In this document: positions 12,801 through 24,572 of the stretch, in pieces
Numbering within the stretch: the first letter of the stretch is position 1
Layout of the letters: each line of letters opens with the position of its first letter
NCBI GenBank assembly: GCA_018466975.1
Contig: CM031553.1
Coordinates: 124,001-188,000 of the forward strand
From: Sparassis latifolia
Taxonomy: Eukaryota; Basidiomycota; Agaricomycetes; Polyporales; Sparassidaceae
DNA: 64,000 nucleotides
Direction of reading: 5' to 3'
Position numbers and translations under genes: made by a program
The notes under the pieces: model-generated
What the model saw: only the letters and a program-made list of their open reading frames with translations
Told to the model about the DNA's origin: nothing
Database searches by the model: none

Positions 12801-13215
12801 TCCCAACTATCTTCCTCACCTGGAGTTGATGAATCTAAAGATACTTCTCCAGTGTTCTGTAGTTTCATAGCTGCATGAGGGTTCTCCTGAAATAATAAAT
12901 CTTGCTCAATAAGACATTTGAGACACAGCAGAGCTTCGACAATGTCTGCCTTGAGATGACTGCATCACTTACTGATTGTGATGCCTGCCGATGAGAAAGC
13001 ATGCTCACTAGAAACAGATGATGCCATAATGAACAGATAATCTCACACGAAGCTCGCCCAGACAGGATACTGCATCATATTAATCTAACACAGTCAGTAC
13101 TAGATTATAAGCAAAGAAGGAAATCAAGTACTAACTTCCCACCACTGGACAATTGTCCTGTTGCTGAGCTGGTCCTTCAAATTCAAATACCTGTGGGAAT
13201 CTTGTAGCTAAGACT

Positions 13216-15660
13216 TGTGGGGGTCCCCTGACACATGTGAAGATGTAGGTGTCTTGTCTGAGATGTTCACTTTGTCATCTGAGAGCTCCTGTATGAGCTT
13301 GCTGAGCTTCTGTCAGGTGGAGATACCATTGATGCTGATATGCTCTCAGACCTCCTGCCCTCTGAAAACACATTTTCCAGCGATCACTCAGACCTCACTA
13401 CTCTATGCCTTAGCCTTCGAGATGCATCTGGCCCTTTTGCAACATTCTGTGAACTTTTCTGACTTTGTATAACCTCATTCGACTTCGCTCGACTCCTTGC
13501 GACTTCTCATTGAGATTTGACATTCTTTCATCACTCATACACCACTCTTACATCTTTCTGCTGTCAGATACCACTTACCTGTTGTCCTTTGGTCTCGTCC
13601 GATGTGCCCTGGCTGATTTTCTTCTAAGTCCATACCTTTTCGACATTGCACCAACTCGCTGGTTCATTGCACTGACTTATTGGTGTTGCTCAACAGTCAT
13701 GCCCTCTTGTTTTGCAAATCCCATGCCCTTTATCATTCAACCTTCCCCTTCAAGACTTCTACCTTCGTGCTGGACTGGAGATGCTGTTTGAGTTTTCCAT
13801 GTGGTTCAAGACAAGTAGCATATGTTTTCTTTTGATTTCCCTCTGTTTTACCATTCATCTTCATTGATAACATACGACATTCACCTCTCCACTCACTTTA
13901 CCTATTTTTCCATTGGTCCTAGACCATTGCAACTCTTTCCGATGTCAGGATCTATCGTCCAACATTTTGCGACTTCCGCATTTTCTCTCCCTTTGTCCCC
14001 TTTTATAAATACCTGCTGTATCTATGTCGATTATCATCAAAGACCAGTAGGAGACTTCTCCCTTCACTTCAGATCACTGAGAAACTGCATTTACTGTGAT
14101 AGTGACTTCGAACTGCGATATAGCGATAGCGGCTGTGACACTGTGACATAGTAAGACTGCAATACTTTGAGACTGCATACTGTGACTGCGATAGCAAACT
14201 GCGACACTGTGATAGTGACATAGCGACATAGCGATATACCACCTGCATTAGTCTTACTCTGACTTTTGCATTAGACTGACTGTGACTTCGTTGAGACAGC
14301 GAATACTGCATTTCCTCATAGTGTTCTACCCCTACAGATAGTTCCCTTCTTCTTTGTGATTTAGTTCATCTTTGCCTACAAGTTTGGTGATCACATTGCG
14401 ACCTTAGCTTCCACTCTCTGACTTTTGTGACTTTGTCATAGATTGGCACTTAACTTCGCATTTATGTCATGAACCCTCATTCTTTTACAGGTTGCATTCC
14501 CCTTTAGCTTAGGTTGAGGTTCTGGGATCCACTTGCATTATTTTGCAGTTACATTGCCCTTCCCTCTCACACAGAACAAATCACCCTTCTTGTTTGTTTA
14601 GTTGGGTTTTAGTATTTGTGTCAGGTGTGCACTCATCACCGCTACCACTGGTGCTAGCCGAGCCATGCACGGTGTCATGCACCAAAAGTGATTGGTACAT
14701 GGACAGGCACTTTCTGTGCAATTTCAGCCTTACTCGAGCATATAAATGTACTCACCTCAAGATTATATTCCCATGACAACAGATGTATACTCAGTAGTAG
14801 TAACAACCTTAGTTACTATGACAATAATGCCTACAGAAATTATGCACAAGTCAGAGCGCTGACAGCATAAATTTACTAGCAGAAGGACAGTCATATTTAT
14901 AGTATTTAATGCAATTTTGCTTAGTAACTCAGATATTGCTTAGTCACCATACTGCCAGAAGATTCTGTAACATTCTAGAAGATTCTGAGCTTTGGCTTAG
15001 TAATATTCAGATTTAGCTTAGTAATATTGAAAGTTAGCTTAGTAATATTGAGAATTAGCTTAGTAATACACAAGATTTGATTAGTAATATGTATAATCAT
15101 GCTTAGTGATCATGTAGCAGCAGTATATAAGCTGGAGTTTTCATCTCTTACCCCCAGTCAATATAAATAGTGAATAAGTCAGTCAGTCACCTAGTCATTC
15201 AGACAATTTATTCACTCAGACACCTCAGACACCCCCAAACTCCACTTCAGCTTACACTGCAGCATAGTCAAGCTTGTAATAGTATTACTAAGACTTAGTT
15301 ACATAGTAATAGATTCAGGCAAAGCCTAGAATTTGACTGTATACTTTTGTGTGAAGTAACTTGAGCAATCTTCTAGTGATAAGAAAACTAGAGCAAGATT
15401 TAATATTCAGACAAGGTAAGAGAAATACTATCAGGTTTTACCAACAACTTCTTGAAGAATAGATTCAACTATAATCTGAACAAATAATTGAAGCTAGTAT
15501 GAGAAAACTAGCACAAGCAAGTACACTGCAAGGTAGAATATTAGTTGCAGTATAGTTATTCTTGAACGAACTCAACTGAGCCTCTGGCTGAGGAATGACA
15601 ACTACCGCTACACCCAGTATAATTTGGAGCACCAGTCTATCAGCACACTCCTCTCTACAA
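13216..15660. mobile_element. LTR-retrotransposon-like debris nested in hAT
   Basis: This block separates two pieces of the transposase that should be near each other. It starts TGTGGGGGTCCCC and contains ACCCCTACA ending at 14336, a plausible start and end of one LTR of 1.1 kb. A TATA-like ttataaata lies near 14003, and a second TATA-like tatataagc near 15124 is followed by pyrimidine-rich sequence. The plus strand of 13215-14150 is pyrimidine-rich and gives long meaningless frames. Short GACATAGCGA-like words fill 14090-14240. No gag, protease, reverse transcriptase or integrase motif is visible and no 5-bp duplication could be matched. The boundaries and even the element class are uncertain. 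Confidence 0.4.
14995..15099. repeat. 21-bp tandem repeat
   Basis: Five tandem copies at a spacing of exactly 21 bases (starts 14995, 15016, 15037, 15058, 15079). They share gcttagtaatatt followed by a variable AT-rich spacer. The array lies about 30 bases upstream of a TATA-like sequence in the nested LTR-like block. Confidence 0.85.
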
Positions 15661-16225
15661 CTAGTTTTATTTAGTTTTTTAGTATTTAATAGCTAACAAG
15701 TAATTGTTCCTGCCCCAAGTAACGCACAATAGCGGAACTATCTCCATACATTTGTATGTAGCATTCCTTATACTTTGCAGTAATTAGTGTCAATGTGTAT
15801 GTAGTGAAGTAAAATGTACACACACCATGACCTCTGCATGCTCGAGTGCCTCCTTCAACAAGTCCTCATTCCAGTACTTGCAAATATAGTTTATCTTCTC
15901 AGATGAATCAAGAACTGTTGAGCGTGCATGCCTTAGTGTGAGTATCAATATTGAATGATGGTGATATGGTGATGCACGCATGGCAATGGTGTATGTTTCT
16001 GAGTCTGCGGACCTCTCATAGTACTCCACAATCTTGGCGATACCTGCCTCTAGTGCCTCCGTGAAGTCCACGTACTTTGTGCACTCTGCACGAGAAGACC
16101 ATGCCTTGTGCAGGGCTTTGAGTGTTGGAAGGGCCAGATGGAGGGTCAGTTCTTGATCAGTGGAGAATGCCTGCTGTGCATTATCAGCATGCTACAGGAT
16201 GTCAGTTTAAGTAAGTGAATCATAC

Positions 16226-16275
16226 ATGCCATGCTGAAACTGACTTACTGATGCCATGCTGAAACTGACTTACTG
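16226..16275. repeat. Short tandem duplication inside transposase
   Basis: The 24-base unit atgccatgctgaaactgact plus tact is present twice in tandem within the hAT transposase region, adding eight codons or lying at an intron edge. Confidence 0.8.
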
Positions 16276-18950
16276 CGAGCAGATCGAGGAATGACTTCAC
16301 ATGATCCCATTCTTGATCGGAAAGCTCAAGCTCATTAAGTTTTTGCCTTTTGCTTTGATCCTTCTCTTTGCACCCAAGCTTGAATATGAAGGTGTTGATG
16401 CATTGCAACAATCTATTTCGTTAGTTTAAAGGGTGACAGTCTTCTTGTGAACTCACCTCACAGTGTCTCAGCATGATCAAGTATGATGCACATTGAGGAC
16501 CATTGCACCAGCATGTCTAGCAGGAGCTGTAAGGGGTTCTTGGTGTCCTCTTTCACTTGGATGTCTTTAAACAGTTGCTTGCACTTTGCCAATGAATGTA
16601 TCTTTTGTATAGATAATAAGTATTAGTCAGAATATGTACAGAGTTGTGCGATATATACCTTCACACAGATCAATCGGATAAGCCCAATCTCATCATGCTG
16701 AGTCACCTGCGGTGCTGTGAGGTCTTCATTGAGCTTCTCTGGGTCAAAGTGTTTTGATTTGCTGTAGGTTGAGATAACGGCTTGCATCGCGAGGTTGATA
16801 ATATGTGCAAGACAGCTGCATGACAGTGTGAGCCTAGCATACAATGTGAGATTCTTCATGACATACCGGATGCGACACCTTTTGGCATCATAAATCTTGC
16901 CCATTTCATGCCTGATGTGCTTCACAAACTCTGACATCATTGTGTCATTATTGGTTGCATTGTCACAGGTAATATATCTGATCTGGGAGTAAAGCTGTTG
17001 AGGTTTTACAGGAAAAAAATGATATGCAGACTCATCTTATGTGTGATCTGCAATTGGGCAACAATCTTGAATAGAGCTTGGCTGAGGCACTTTTTGTTGT
17101 GAGCATTGCTGAGCTGCATGAAGCTGAGAAGTGCAGTTTGCACACTCCACAAGCCAGGTCCGGTCTCCTCTACCCATAAGTCTGTGACAGCAAAGTAGTC
17201 ATCTGTGTTCGAAGCCTGCCATGTGTTGCACATCAAATTGACAAGCCCTTGCATGGCGTCACTCTATGTCAACAATGATGTCAATACAGAGCACGAGAAA
17301 TCAACATGTACTCACATTTAGTTTCTGTTATAACTCCATAAGGCGACACTTGAACATGTCCATGATCTCTTCACGAGTGCATTTGCAGTTTGGTATCGTC
17401 ACTCCATCCAGTGCACGAGCTGCAATGTTGATCATGTTCATGAAGGCTGAGTGCTCAAGTGCCTGAATTGGCTAATATTATTATGGTCAGACAAGCTGAA
17501 GAATGATTCTAGTTAACCACATACTTAATCAGTGGCAATGAGCCATTCCACAGCTGCCTGTTAGAAGAGCACATCAGTATAGGGCACCACATGCTCCTTT
17601 GTTGGCTTCTCCTTTAGATGTGGGTCGAGTCAGCCCTGAGTGTCAGCAGCTGCTTGTTCATGTCGCTACTTAGCATCCTTCGGAAGCATGGACTGGAAGT
17701 CCTCTTTAGTTGCCCACTCCCAGTATGCACTCTACAACTGCTGGATGGATAGAGCTCAAGAATGCACTGCATATTACTCACCACATGCATAGCCTGCAAG
17801 TAACAGTGAAGCATTGACATCTCATTTGTAATTTGTCTGAGGGCCCCAGGGTGTTGAGCCTCTTTGCTGTTTTTGCTATTATAGAACTCAGTAGTTGTGC
17901 AAAATGCATTAAAAGAGCCATACCAGTGTTTATGGCAGTTTCAGTACTTTTTCTCATCCACCACTGTGTAGTACTTTGAAAAACAGTGATCAATATCACG
18001 ACTTCAATTTTCGTGACGAAATTTTCGTGGCTCATTGATGACCATCACATTAATGTCCTTGAGAAATCCATTGGAGTCAATTTTGTCGGCCTCACGAACA
18101 TCCCTACACCCTGGAATCACCAAAATTATTCTTGATGCCTCACTATGTTCATAGGCACTTACGATTCATTGGACTTGCAGTACATTCCTGTTCACTATCT
18201 TTACCTCCCTTTGATTTTCAGTGCTTTTTATCTATATGAGCGAGAGTGAGTTTGCTTCACACAAAATTTTCGCTGCACAGACAGACCATGCTTCTTCCTT
18301 ATGTGATCTACAATTTCAAAGCCCAGGTTATCTGACAGAAGCTCAAGATCTAGGTCTGCAGTGCTCACACCATGCTTCTCTAACAAGCTTGAACAAGGTG
18401 GGCCAGCCTCAGAATGTCGTTGTTGGTTAGTCAGAGAGAGATCAAGTGCGAGAAAGTTCGCAGTTGCTGTGTTTGATGCTTGATCATTGTCAGAGGCCTC
18501 GGCAGCTGTCGCAACAAGCTTTGCAGCTGCAGCCGCCTGTTTGTGAGTGAACAGCTCATGCTCCACAGTGTTCGCAGTATCAGTAATTTTTTGCAGATGG
18601 AGCAGGGGCCCACTTGAGATAAGTTTCAGTGGCAGTTATGGTGCCATCAGCAGCTGCAGGATCTTTCCATGGGGACATTAGCATCAAGGTTGACAGATCC
18701 AAGATACTGGACAACAGTATCCATTCGTGGGTGGTGCAAAACTATATAGCTCAGAACTACCTGCCAATAGTCCAATTATAGTAATTTTACTCCTTAAAGC
18801 CCCAGCTTGCGGGCTCAGCTCAGGCTTGCAGGAAGTCTGAGCCAGGCCTTGAGCACTTACAAGCTGTCTTCAAGGCCTGACTCAGCTCAGCCCTAACTCG
18901 GCTCAGCCTGGCCAGGCTTATGGCTTGGAGCTGGGCTTTGCACATCACTA

Positions 18951-18958
18951 AACATAGG
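18951..18958. repeat. Right target-site duplication of hAT element
   Basis: The exact copy of aacatagg immediately follows the right terminus GCACATCACTA. Confidence 0.9.
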
Positions 18959-19160
18959 TGTATAAGTAGACCTGTCAATGGACCCATGTCTGTCCTGCAG
19001 TGCCAGGTGTCGAAAGCTCTTTTGAAATATGGCCGTGAGATATGCACTGCCACATGTCGTATATTGATCAGAGCCTACAAGTTGAACAAAATGAGAGTGA
19101 TACAAAGGCAGATTTTCCTACATGTTTGACATTAATCTTCTGTGATAGCTTTTATTGTAA
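18959..19160. other. Intergenic stretch between hAT and MITE copy 1
   Basis: AT-rich sequence on the far side of the hAT insertion. No motif recognised. Confidence 0.4.
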
Positions 19161-19371
19161 CATTAAAAAAACCCAACTTTCTCTTATGGACTTATTTAGA
19201 CTTTTGGGTCTGACAACTCTTATTTAAGGTCATAAGTGTTCAAATAAGTCAAATTTCAGACACTCAGAGAATATGCCTTAGGCCTTTTTGTCCTTATATT
19301 CTTAAATAAGGACCATAAGTCCATTTAAGTTATTTAAGTGCCCTTTTAAGGAAAAGTGAGGTTTTTCTGAT
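19161..19371. repeat. MITE-like palindromic repeat, copy 1
   Basis: About 210 bp, nearly identical to 22076-22280 in the same orientation. The ends are inverted: aaaacccaactttctcttat at the left and the reverse of aaaaccccacttttccttaa at the right. Inner parts (cttatggacttat and ataagtccatttaag) also pair, so the transcript would fold into a long hairpin. It has no coding capacity. The left end is less well preserved than in copy 2. Confidence 0.8.
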
Positions 19372-22075
19372 GAAGCTCCAGCACATGTGGCAAGCGTGAT
19401 GGATGTGTTTATTCCTCGCCTATGCAAGTGTGCAGTATATCTGATACATTAAACTGCTATGTTTCTCAAGGCCGAGAAGAGATGAACTTTGTTGACTTAG
19501 CTCTTGCTCTTCAGTACACATTCCAAATATTGCGTGCATCAGGCCCATCCTCACTTCTGTAGGTAGCTGTGATTGAAGCTGTGCTCTGTACTTGTCTGAG
19601 TGGTCTCAGGATCAAAATTGCATGCATGGAATCACTTAACTGGCATGAAGGCTCAAGGCCTGCATAGCTGACCAGTGCAGTGGTCTTGCTCTTGAAGATT
19701 GACAGATATTCTGGAGGTCTGCATGATATGACCATGGAGCAGATGCTGATCAAAGGGTGTACTTACTGCTTTTTTGTGCACATTTCTCCTAGTACTGCGT
19801 TGGAGCAGAGCATTGAGTATTTAAATCTCCGAAGATGCTGCACATTTGTACCAAAATTGACGTCTGAGTTTGCATGCGATCCAGATCCTGAAAGCAAGAA
19901 GCACATATTGGCAGTACTAGGTTGTCAATTGTGACACTTTCCTCGTACCTCATGTTATCGATATGCGGATCCTGATAGTGAAAGACATGAGGATGGAAGG
20001 AGGACATTGATGTACAACCTGCACAATGCTTGCTGATACAACCGGGTGGGCAACAGAAAGCCTCCTGAATATTTGGCCGACATGTAGTATTGCAACAAGC
20101 CTTCCGTGGTTTTCTGATGGAATCAAGCAATTTGTTTCTCTTGTGGACTCATTTCTATGTTTCGTCACTTTCCCATAGAGTGAATGGTCAATATTTACAT
20201 ATGTTCAGATGGTTACGATCTGGATTTCACTAACTTTATCTCTTCAGAGACTTTTCTGTGTTTACTTGATCTCTTGACCAGTATTAGACATAGACCAAGG
20301 TTTATCAGACACTCACGCATCTAGGTTGTATCGGCCATGCACGCTGGTCACAGCAGTACCTCCATGTGACATTCAATGTTGCAGACTCAGAGACTCACAT
20401 GACCATGTCTGCAAAGAGTCTAAGACTGAGATTACAGCCTGCTTTAGTCTGGATTCTTCTCTCAGCTGTGCTGCCTCTTCATCAGCAAAAATGAGAAAAT
20501 ATTATATAAGGTTACACTGATTACATCGGGGTAGTAGGTGTTGTGTAAGTTACAATGGACTAGTAACATTTACACCAATTAGTAGCCAAAATAAAGGTAG
20601 TAGAGGTCTATAAAGAGGATTACATAGTACAGAAATTGATACACAAGTTACAATTAAAATACACATTGTAGGAGAGTTGTCGCACAATGTAACTCAAGGA
20701 AATAAGTTGTGAAGTCAGAAGAATTTCTAGACACCTACATAAACCTACATCGGATGTTGTAAGGGGCACCTGTTGGGTGTCTACTTGCGCTTTGTGAACA
20801 CACTCCAAGTTTGCTCTTCTGTCATTTCAGATCCTCGAATACCACATCAAATGCATGCATTAATGCAAAGCTTTCATTCAGGTCCTCACAGTGAAAAGAT
20901 CTGAAGCTGTTTTGAGGCAATGTTTGAGGCAAGTCTGAGGCTAATCTCGACACACCATGACTACTGTCCGCCAACAATTCTTGCCACTCTCACTCGCATA
21001 TAAATTTGCACTCTCTCCCAGTTCAATGCTCCTCCCAGGTGAGTGCCTTTACATGCAGCTAACTTGTACAGATCGTCATTTCAAAGGGCTTGGTTGGCCA
21101 CTCATTGCCACTCTGGCGGTGCCATACAGTGCATTCTATATCAAGCTCTATTGTTATATGTCCACAGCTGAAGCATGTTGATTTTTAGTGTTGTTCATTA
21201 TCACACTTTGATGGGCACACGGGTTTTGGTGTGGTGAGTTGGCCTAACTAGGTCTAATGTAGAGCACTCTGTATGCCTTGTACTGTAGCAGTAACAATAA
21301 TATATTGTGACATAATTTAAAATACTCCCACTATTGAGAATTATAAGACCAATCTGTCAGTTTCAGTCTGTTTAGGATGGTCTGTGCCTACATGGTACAC
21401 TAAATTTTGTAGGAAGTTATATGAGCTTCATAACCTGGAAAATTTTTTGAGAGTTTATAACTAGTTATACTAGTTGGCAACTCTGCAACTTGGCTCAGGT
21501 TTATGATGCAATGTATTCCTTAGTGAAACAATTCCGCAAGTTACATGAAATTACACCTTTATAATCTCTTTGGAGAAAATTCCCATTTTTGCTAATGTCT
21601 GCAACTACAATGACATCCTCTCTGTCATTGTCAGAGTCTCTGCTATGAGCTTGGCACATCACTCCCATCTGATCCCCTTCTCGACTGCTGTGCCATTGAA
21701 TGTATTGTGTGTACAATTTTGATCCATTTGTGTTTCCAGGAAGAGGTTCACTCATCACAATGTGGAGCATCGAGTATCTAGAAATGATCGCACTCCTTCA
21801 TTCAAAGATTCAAGCTTTCACTATTTCAAGTTCCATGCTCTGTTTGAAGATTTAATCGTAGAAGGCACCATAAATTTTCCATGAACACCTTTTTCTTGGT
21901 CTTATTCTGCCTAGCTCGACTCGATCTTCTGTTCAGAGTCACGTTCTTTGTCTGGGTCTAAGAGAGTGGTGTCACACTCTATCACCTGTCAAGTCTGCTT
22001 GCTATGTTCCCTACTACTCTCCTTCCTGTCACCTGTTACACAGGTTGCTACCTACCTTTTCTTTTGTGTTACTCC
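19372..22075. other. Repeat-bounded stretch, no gene recognised
   Basis: About 2.7 kb between the two MITE-like copies. Open frames reach about 110 codons (19789-20130 minus, 19680-19934 plus, 20957-21181 plus), overlap on both strands and show no known motif. It is AT-rich like the hAT neighbourhood. It could be the body of an unrecognised non-autonomous element or simply old intergenic DNA. Confidence 0.4.
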
Positions 22076-22280
22076 ATCAGAAAACCCAACTTTCTCTTAT
22101 GGACTTATTTAGACTTTTGGACAACTCTTATTTAAGGCCATAAGTGTTCAAATAAGTCAAATTTCAGACACTCAGAGAATATGCCTTAGGCCCTTTTTGT
22201 CCTTATGTCCTTAAATAAGGACCATAAGTCCATTTAAGTTATTTAAGTGTCCTTTTAAGGAAAAGTGGGGTTTTCCTGAT
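22076..22280. repeat. MITE-like palindromic repeat, copy 2
   Basis: About 205 bp. It begins ATCAGAAAACCCAAC and ends with the inverse GTGGGGTTTTCCTGAT, so the terminal inverted repeats are better preserved here. It differs from copy 1 by a four-base deletion and scattered substitutions. No target duplication longer than two or three bases is evident. Confidence 0.8.
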
Positions 22281-22905
22281 ATCTGAGTATTGTAAGTCAA
22301 CATTCTCGGTGACATGCTTTTGTGGCCCATGGAAGTCAGTCATCTGCATCTTGGCATGTGGGAACGGATCCCGACTATTATTTCGCTCACGAAGATGTTT
22401 GAGACTCGGGCGCAGATGCTTGCTATTCGCGTGTGCACGTATACTTCGGGCGTGTACAAATATGTGTGTTCGCCGATTGGCCGACTGCTACAGAATTCTT
22501 ACATGATCGCGCAAACTGCATACAGGCAAACAAATTTACAACGATGTCTCCAACAACGAGACCTCTAGTAATTATACTCCCCCCATCAACCCACAGGCAC
22601 CACTACATACTACTACTCGTCGCCTTACCGAAAGTCGTACGCATTGGAACACAGCGAACCCATCGACATCTCGATCATTGATCTCGATCTCAATTGACCA
22701 GCCTCGATTGTTAACGTGCGCCCACACATAGGGGCCGACCAGTCGGTGCGCCTTCCTTTCTGCTCTGAATAACGAATGCGCTGGCCTTCGGAGAAGATGC
22801 TGCAGAGAAGATTGAGCTCAAATCAATGTGGACATGGGTGGGGAATACCCATCTCTAACGAACCTTCCGAGCGGTCCCGCCAAGGAAGGAAAGTAGTGGT
22901 GTTGT
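22281..22905. other. Intergenic stretch, no gene recognised
   Basis: An 84-codon frame on the plus strand (22314-22568) has no recognisable motif. The rest is 3' flank of the minus-strand adhesin-like pseudogene. Confidence 0.4.
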
Positions 22906-24572
22906 CTAGTTTTCTCCTTCGTCTCCACTTAGGCTAGAAGACGCTGCAAGCATCAGACGGTTGTTCACTGTTGAGGGAAGATAGAAGAGAAGATCGCAAG
23001 AGGAATTAATACTGCTGGATGCACCAGACATCCAGCGAATAACGAAGACACGCACAATACCCAGTGATTGCAAGATCACAATATGCGCTGGCGCCCGCGC
23101 CCGCACCCCGCGAGGTCCACCACGTCCGTGTTGCGGTCGACGGCAGGCGTGAACGGGAACGACGACGCAAGCGCGAATGCGCCCTCGAACGTTGGGTGCA
23201 GGACTGCGCGCGCGGGCGAGTTCGACGTGAGCGCGACAGGCGCAGCACTGAGTCGACTGCGGCGTGCGGGCGTCGACGGAGAAGTTCCCGCCCGTGCCGG
23301 AGGACGCCGCGGAGAGGAGGTCCATGTTCGCTTTTATTGGGCTGCACGGGAGGGGCATTAATGATGGTATGAAACGTAGGGATTGGGAAGAGATGGGTGA
23401 AGAGAACATACCCATTGCTGGTGTGTATCTCGACCACGGTGTGATTTCCTTCAGGGTCGTTCAACATCCCGACCTGGACGGAGATGGGCGCATTGGAGGT
23501 GTGTAGCGTGAGGTAGGACGAGGGGTTGAATGAGCCTTTGATCGCGCTGAGGGTCGTCGTGACGTCGATGTGTTCTCCGAACAGAGACTGCAGCGGTATT
23601 GCCCAGCATTCAGAATCCAGCGGGAGAGGCAAGAGGTAGGGGAACTCACCGAAACGTCGTAACCTATGAACGCGCTGCGGAGGGAGACTCTGCCGAAGTA
23701 CACGCTGTCCTTCAGGTCCCCAACATGGTGTGCAAACCAGGGCAAATGTGTTTCGAATTTGTTGATGAAGAGAGGGGACGGGTGCGGCGGGCAACTTAAC
23801 CTTGATCTCGAATCAAACTTGATGGTGCCGCCTGCGAGTAAAAGTGGGTGCCTGCAACAAGTACAATTAATCCTCTCCAAGTCAACACAATCGACACCAG
23901 GATATACTTACGAATATACCGACGCCGTTCACCGCCTCCGCAGGCGGTTAGGGCGCAGACCCTTGTCAAGGCGAACTCATGCTCGTGGTCGAAGAAAGCT
24001 GTGATCTCAACGTCCGCGACATCGGAGCCGGCGCTCCCTTCGTCAGTGATCTGAACAGAGCCGCTCGCAAAGGACAGACTCCCGTGGGAGACGAGGTACA
24101 GCACGTCCGATGAGACCGGCAGCTCGAACGAGGTCGTCGCGATATGCAGGGTGTCCCAGATGGTCGGGATGGCCGTGGAAGCCCTCATAGATGGACCAGT
24201 TTGCGTCGCGCACACAATGCTAGGGGACGTCTGTTGGAGGCATGTCGGGGCCCAGGCTGTGTCTCCTATCGTGGAACTAGCACGACGGTCAGGACGGCTG
24301 AGAAAACGAGGCTTAGGGCCACTCACCATGCGAGCGACATGTGGCACTAGCTTCGCGAGGTGGCTGAACAGGATTATTGCGAAAGAAATGGAAAGAAAGG
24401 CTCGCAGCAAGCGTTTGAAACCTGATCGCTTTGGCAAAGGCCGCAGACCAGACGGAGAGTTAACGCAGTATACAGCTGTGGTGCAAGGAGCAGGCAAGAG
24501 CGGGGCCGACGCGCCCTTCTTGACCGGGAATGCAGTCTGCGTAGCGTCTCGCATGTCAGTGTTAGGATCCAT
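22906..24572 (-). pseudogene. Adhesin-like (DUF4097-type) single-TM protein, frameshifted
   Basis: Read on the minus strand from MDPNTDMRDATQ (24572), a hydrophobic helix (AFLSISFAIILFSHLAKLV) is followed by a beta-rich ectodomain. The ectodomain has repeated TSNxP-type motifs (LHTSNAPISVQVG, IHTSNGPIKAN, LTSNSPA) and a late GRQRI motif, a pattern common in Agaricomycete DUF4097-like membrane proteins of unknown role. Introns at 23588-23657 and about 23345-23416 join cleanly. Damage: a TGA near 23819 where the family has a basic residue before FEIKV; a frameshift near 23745 between VKLPAAPVPS and FINKFETHLPWFAHH; and two further, compensating shifts near 23262 and 23080. This many breaks argues for a pseudogene rather than sequencing error. 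Confidence 0.6.

Larger units (their letters stand above)
12641..18640 (-). pseudogene. hAT transposase, fragmented
   Basis: Read on the minus strand, pieces appear in the right order. Near 18560-18640 is a poorly preserved N-terminal, BED-finger-like region. At 17020-17250 is a block with LWSVQTALLSFMQLSNAHN. At 16623-16940 is the RNase-H-fold core with CLAHIINLAMQAV. At 15800-16060 is a helical block with YICKYWNEDL. At 12880-13080 is the C-terminal dimerisation region (VQWWE, YPVWASF, SSEHAFSSAGITIS, KADIVEALLCLKCL). The product would cut and rejoin DNA at the element ends. The frame carries stops (for example a TGA replacing an Arg codon after PVWASFV near 13052) and shifts between blocks, and roughly 2.4 kb of foreign sequence separates the dimerisation region from the core. 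It ends in an acidic repeat tail (12659-12800). Confidence 0.8.
12475..18950 (-). mobile_element. hAT-superfamily DNA transposon, decayed, with nested insertion
   Basis: The element starts TAGTGATGTGCACGG and ends with the inverse, GCACATCACTA, giving 11-bp perfect terminal inverted repeats. It is flanked by an 8-bp direct repeat. Both subterminal regions (12490-12620 and 18800-18940) are rich in copies of a GGCTCAGGC-like word in both orientations, as is usual for transposase-binding subterminal repeats. The transposase lies on the minus strand and is broken (see its own entry). About 2.4 kb (13216 to about 15660) has no transposase similarity and looks like a later insertion. The perfect target duplication fits a fairly young insertion even though the coding region is no longer open; the copy may have been moved in trans, or may have decayed after insertion. 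Confidence 0.85.

Noticed and set aside
13215..14151. Three collinear plus-strand frames that might be a membrane protein
   Set aside because: They arise from pyrimidine-rich DNA, which mimics hydrophobic codons, and change frame without introns; LTR-like sequence explains them better.
23064..23372. Plus-strand Arg-rich frame opposite the adhesin-like pseudogene
   Set aside because: It is the antisense shadow of a GC-rich coding region and has no motif.
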